Source of the DNA: Enterovibrio gelatinilyticus
GTDB taxonomy: Bacteria; Pseudomonadota; Gammaproteobacteria; Enterobacterales; Vibrionaceae
Direction of reading: 5' to 3'
DNA: 64,000 nt
NCBI RefSeq assembly: GCF_028683095.1
Contig: NZ_JAJUBC010000005.1
Coordinates: forward strand, 1 to 64,000
Positions 61,186 to 64,000 of the stretch are shown here, in pieces. The translations under genes were made by a program, and so were the position numbers. The first letter of the stretch is position 1; each line of letters begins with the position of its first letter. The notes below the pieces were generated by a model. The model did no database searches. It saw nothing but the letters and a program-made list of their open reading frames with translations, and was not told the DNA's origin.

Positions 61186-61782
61186 TTACAGTTGAACACC
61201 AGAGAAAGACATAAAGCCCAACGCCATCAAACCTACAGTGATGAAGGTAATACCCAAACCACGTAAAGCTGGAGGAACGTCAGAATACTTCATCTTTTCA
61301 CGAATACCTGCCAGCGCAACAATCGCTAGCATCCAGCCGATTCCCGACCCTGCGCCGTATACCACTGATTCTGCGAAATTGTAGTCACGCTGAACCATGA
61401 AAGATACACCACCAAAGATCGCACAGTTAACTGTGATAAGCGGAAGGAAGATACCCAGTGCGTTGTAAAGTGGCGGGAAAAAGCGGTCTAGGACCATTTC
61501 CAAAATCTGAACCAACGCTGCGATAACACCGATGAAGGTGATAAAGTTCAGGAAGCTCAGATCAATGCCTGGTGCCAACGCGCCGTCTTTCAAAATCAGG
61601 TTATAAACCAGATTATTGACAGGAACAGCGATGGTCAGTACGACGATAACTGCGACACCTAGGCCAAATGATGTTTTTACTTTCTTAGATACAGCCAAGA
61701 AAGTACACATGCCTAGGAAGAATGACAGCGCCATGTTCTCGATGAAAATCGAACGAACCATAAGGCTAATGTAATGTTCCAT
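61186..61782 (-). CDS. nqrE: NqrE, Na+-NQR membrane subunit
   Basis: 198 residues, six membrane helices. The Cys in [11 protein letters not shown] and NCAIFGG are the expected intramembrane iron ligands shared with NqrD. It begins [20 protein letters not shown], the family start. Confidence 0.97.
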   Translation of the reverse strand: MEHYISLMVRSIFIENMALSFFLGMCTFLAVSKKVKTSFGLGVAVIVVLTIAVPVNNLVYNLILKDGALAPGIDLSFLNFITFIGVIAALVQILEMVLDRFFPPLYNALGIFLPLITVNCAIFGGVSFMVQRDYNFAESVVYGAGSGIGWMLAIVALAGIREKMKYSDVPPALRGLGITFITVGLMALGFMSFSGVQL

Positions 61783-61789
61783 TACGTCC

Positions 61790-62422
61790 TTACTCCTTCG
61801 CTTCTACTTGTTCAGGTTTGAACTCACGTATAACCCAGATCATAAAGCCGATCAGGAAGAACGCTGATGGAGCCAGCAACATCATACCGTTTGGCTGATA
61901 CCAACCGCCTTCTGACGTCAGAGGCAGGATAGACACACCAAACAGTTTGCCAGAGCCCAACAGTTCACGGAAGAAGCCAACTGTGATCAATACAAAGCCG
62001 TAGCCAAGACCGTTACCAATGCCGTCAATGAATGATGGCAGTGGCGCAGACTTCATTGCATACGCTTCTGCACGTCCCATAACGATACAGTTGGTGATGA
62101 TCAGGCCAACGAATACAGATAGCTGCTTAGAGATATCGTAAACGTACGCTTTCAAGATCTGGTCAACCACGATTACCAACGATGCAATGATCGCCATCTG
62201 AACGATAATACGCACAGAGTTAGGAATGTGATGACGAATAGCCGAAACAAACAGGTTTGAAAACGCTGTAACGAAAGTTACTGCTAGCGTCATTACAAAT
62301 GCTGTTTCTAGCTTGGTGGTGACTGCTAGTGCAGAACAAACACCTAGAACCTGAAGGGCGATCGGGTTATTACTTAGGATCGGAGCCCATAGATTCTCTT
62401 TCAGTTCTTTAGTATCAGCCAT
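61790..62422 (-). CDS. nqrD: NqrD, Na+-NQR membrane subunit
   Basis: 210 residues, six membrane helices. Iron-ligand cysteines in [10 protein letters not shown] and [12 protein letters not shown]. Overlaps nqrC by 8 bp and precedes nqrE by 7 nt. Confidence 0.97.
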   Translation of the reverse strand: MADTKELKENLWAPILSNNPIALQVLGVCSALAVTTKLETAFVMTLAVTFVTAFSNLFVSAIRHHIPNSVRIIVQMAIIASLVIVVDQILKAYVYDISKQLSVFVGLIITNCIVMGRAEAYAMKSAPLPSFIDGIGNGLGYGFVLITVGFFRELLGSGKLFGVSILPLTSEGGWYQPNGMMLLAPSAFFLIGFMIWVIREFKPEQVEAKE

Positions 62423-63197
62423 TGTTCAGCTCTCCCTCTTGAACCTTCTTAAGGAACGCGCCAAAGCCATTGTCACCCAGCCAGAAGTCGAATGTGTGCT
62501 GAACACCGTTTGAAGTCAGTGTTGCACCAGACAAACCATCAATACCGTGGATGTCACCCGGTTGTGCGCCACCCTTCACCATGCGAATTGCAGGCTGACC
62601 TTTGTCGTCAAACAGCAATTTGCCTTCGAATTGTGAACGCCAGCGTGGGTTTTCAACTTCACCGCCAAGCCCAGGAGTTTCGCCTTGTTGGTAGTAAGCA
62701 ATACCACCTACAGTGTTACCGTCAGTTTCAACAGCAACAAACGCGTACATCATGGACCACAGGCCGTTACCATGCATTGGCAGGATAACTTCGTCTGTCT
62801 GACCTTGCTCGTTCTTAACTAGGTAAACCTTAGCCAAGTTCGCACGGCGACCGATCTTGCCGAAATCTTCCTCAGCTGACAGTTTTACCGATTGAGCTGG
62901 ATCAGACGCAGCGGCGCGTTGGTCATAGGCAGCAGCTTCTTCAACAGTTCCTGTAAAATCACCTGTCGACAAGTCAACAAGACGAGGTTCAATGAACTTA
63001 TCAAAAGCGCCTTGAACGTCACCATTTGCATCAATGCCTGCAACAGACAAGATGTTGCGCTGAACGTCAAGAACTGCGTTTTTCTGCTGTAGAGGACGCA
63101 GAGACACCGCCGCAAAAGAAACCACGACTGAACAAACAAGGCTCAGTGCGATAACTACGGTCAGCGTTTTTTTAATGCTATCGTTATTGCTTGACAC
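62415..63197 (-). CDS. nqrC: NqrC, Na+-NQR flavoprotein subunit
   Basis: 260 residues. One N-terminal helix; periplasmic FMN-binding domain with the flavinylation motif GLSGATLTS (covalent FMN on Thr). Overlaps nqrB by 14 bp. Confidence 0.97.
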   Translation of the reverse strand: MSSNNDSIKKTLTVVIALSLVCSVVVSFAAVSLRPLQQKNAVLDVQRNILSVAGIDANGDVQGAFDKFIEPRLVDLSTGDFTGTVEEAAAYDQRAAASDPAQSVKLSAEEDFGKIGRRANLAKVYLVKNEQGQTDEVILPMHGNGLWSMMYAFVAVETDGNTVGGIAYYQQGETPGLGGEVENPRWRSQFEGKLLFDDKGQPAIRMVKGGAQPGDIHGIDGLSGATLTSNGVQHTFDFWLGDNGFGAFLKKVQEGELNNG

Positions 63198-64000
63198 GAG
63201 CCAGTCTCCGTTTGATGTTGCCCTGGATTACCAGGTTGTCGAACAGCGGTGCAAACAGGTTCGCAAACAGGATAGCCAGCATCATACCCTCAGGGTAAGC
63301 TGGGTTAACCACACGAATCATCACTGCCATCGCACCAATCAGGATGCCATACCACCATTTTGCTTTATTGGTGAATGACGCTGAAACTGGGTCAGTTGCC
63401 ATGAACATCATACCGAAGGCAAAGCCACCCAGTACCAAGTGCCAGTGCCAAGGCATGCTGAACATTGGGTTGGTGTCTGAACCAATGATGTTAAATAGCG
63501 TTGCCGTTGCAACCAAACCAATAAAGGTACCTAAAATGATACGCCATGATGCAATACGCATCGCGACAATCATTGCGCCACCGATAAAGATAGCCAGCGT
63601 TGACACTTCACCGATAGAACCAGGAATGTGACCAATGAAGGCGTCCATCCAAGTGATCGCGTTACCAGAAACGGTGTTTACTAGTGCGCCTTCACCACCT
63701 GCTGCCCACTGGCTCAATGCTGTCGCACCAGAGAAACCGTCCGCCGCAGTCCAAACCAAATCACCAGAGATTTGAGCTGGGTAAGCGAAGAAAAGGAATG
63801 CACGGCCAGCAAGAGCTGGGTTGAGGAAGTTACGACCAGTACCACCAAAGATTTCTTTCGCCACAACAACACCGAAGGTAATACCTAGTGCTGCCTGCCA
63901 AAGAGGAAGAGTGGGTGGAACGATCAACGCAAACAGGATTGAAGTAACAAAGAAACCTTCGTTGACTTCATGCTTACGCACCATACAGAAAAGGACTTCC
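63184..64000 (-). CDS. nqrB: NqrB, Na+-NQR membrane subunit (partial, 5' end outside window)
   Basis: The last 271 or so residues of a protein usually about 415 long. The reading frame runs past 63984 to the window edge (codons for EVLFC precede the internal [12 protein letters not shown]), so the internal ATG at 63984 is not the start. [10 protein letters not shown] carries the covalent-FMN threonine. About six membrane segments are present in this part. nqrA should lie just outside. Confidence 0.96.
   Translation of the reverse strand, partial: EVLFCMVRKHEVNEGFFVTSILFALIVPPTLPLWQAALGITFGVVVAKEIFGGTGRNFLNPALAGRAFLFFAYPAQISGDLVWTAADGFSGATALSQWAAGGEGALVNTVSGNAITWMDAFIGHIPGSIGEVSTLAIFIGGAMIVAMRIASWRIILGTFIGLVATATLFNIIGSDTNPMFSMPWHWHLVLGGFAFGMMFMATDPVSASFTNKAKWWYGILIGAMAVMIRVVNPAYPEGMMLAILFANLFAPLFDNLVIQGNIKRRLARVKQ

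Noticed and set aside
63184-63984. Complete 266-residue NqrB beginning at 63984
   Set aside because: The frame continues to the window edge with conserved residues before that ATG; the gene is simply cut by the window.

Overview
The window is a contiguous piece of a gammaproteobacterial chromosome, almost certainly from the Vibrionaceae. Three things point there: the Na+-pumping NADH dehydrogenase operon (nqr) with apbE and nqrM, the lipoprotein form of 5'-nucleotidase, and a gene order (kdsA-sirB-prmC-prfA-hemA / lolB-ispE-prs-pth-ychF; miaB-ybeZYX-lnt; leuS-lptE-holA; rsfS-rlmH-mrdAB-rlpA-dacA-ybeD-lipBA; gpt-frsA-crl-proBA) that follows the enteric/vibrio core. Photobacterium, Enterovibrio or Grimontia fit better than I can resolve by eye. 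I saw no prophage, insertion sequence, CRISPR array, integron cassette or defence island.

Layout. 1-800: minus-strand tRNA-Pro(UGG) array with three intact copies and three degenerate ones, own promoter and terminator. 960-3490: a DUF3149 micro-protein, smrA, and a ybaK/DUF1311/LysE operon. 3650-9060: ushA-type nucleotidase, NhaC-type antiporter and a chemoreceptor. 9200-14570 (minus): kdsA, sirB1, sirB2, prmC, prfA, hemA (KDO synthesis, translation termination, start of tetrapyrrole synthesis). 14890-19250 (plus): lolB, ispE, prs, pth, ychF. 19410-20510: an eight-gene tRNA operon (Met, Leu, Gln). 20670-29260: selO, ubiF, miaB, ybeZ, ybeY, corC, lnt. 29400-43140: a YSC84-domain protein, ybeL, leuS-lptE-holA, then the cell-shape/lipoate cluster. 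43220-46800: a perfect 14 x 7-bp repeat, the glycyl-radical enzyme yjjI with its activase yjjW, and a LysR regulator. 46950-53440 (minus): proA, proB, crl, frsA, gpt and a PurR-controlled purine permease. 53740-54085 (minus): a predicted orphan small transcript with a 31-codon reading frame. 54470-58440: pepD, dinB under a LexA box, and a REC-REC-GGDEF regulator. 58465-64000 (minus): nqrM, apbE, nqrF, E, D, C and the 3' part of nqrB, which runs off the window.

How it fits together. Most of the window is housekeeping: envelope assembly (lolB, lptE, lnt, kdsA, mrdA/B, rlpA, dacA), translation and tRNA or ribosome maturation (tRNAs, miaB, prfA, prmC, pth, leuS, rsfS, rlmH, ybeY), cofactors (hemA, ubiF, lipA/B, ispE) and sodium bioenergetics (nqr, nhaC-type). 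The parts least explained by known genes are the remodelled tRNA-Pro copies at the left edge, the heptamer array in front of yjjI, and the orphan small transcription unit between the purine permease and pepD. All three are predictions from sequence alone.
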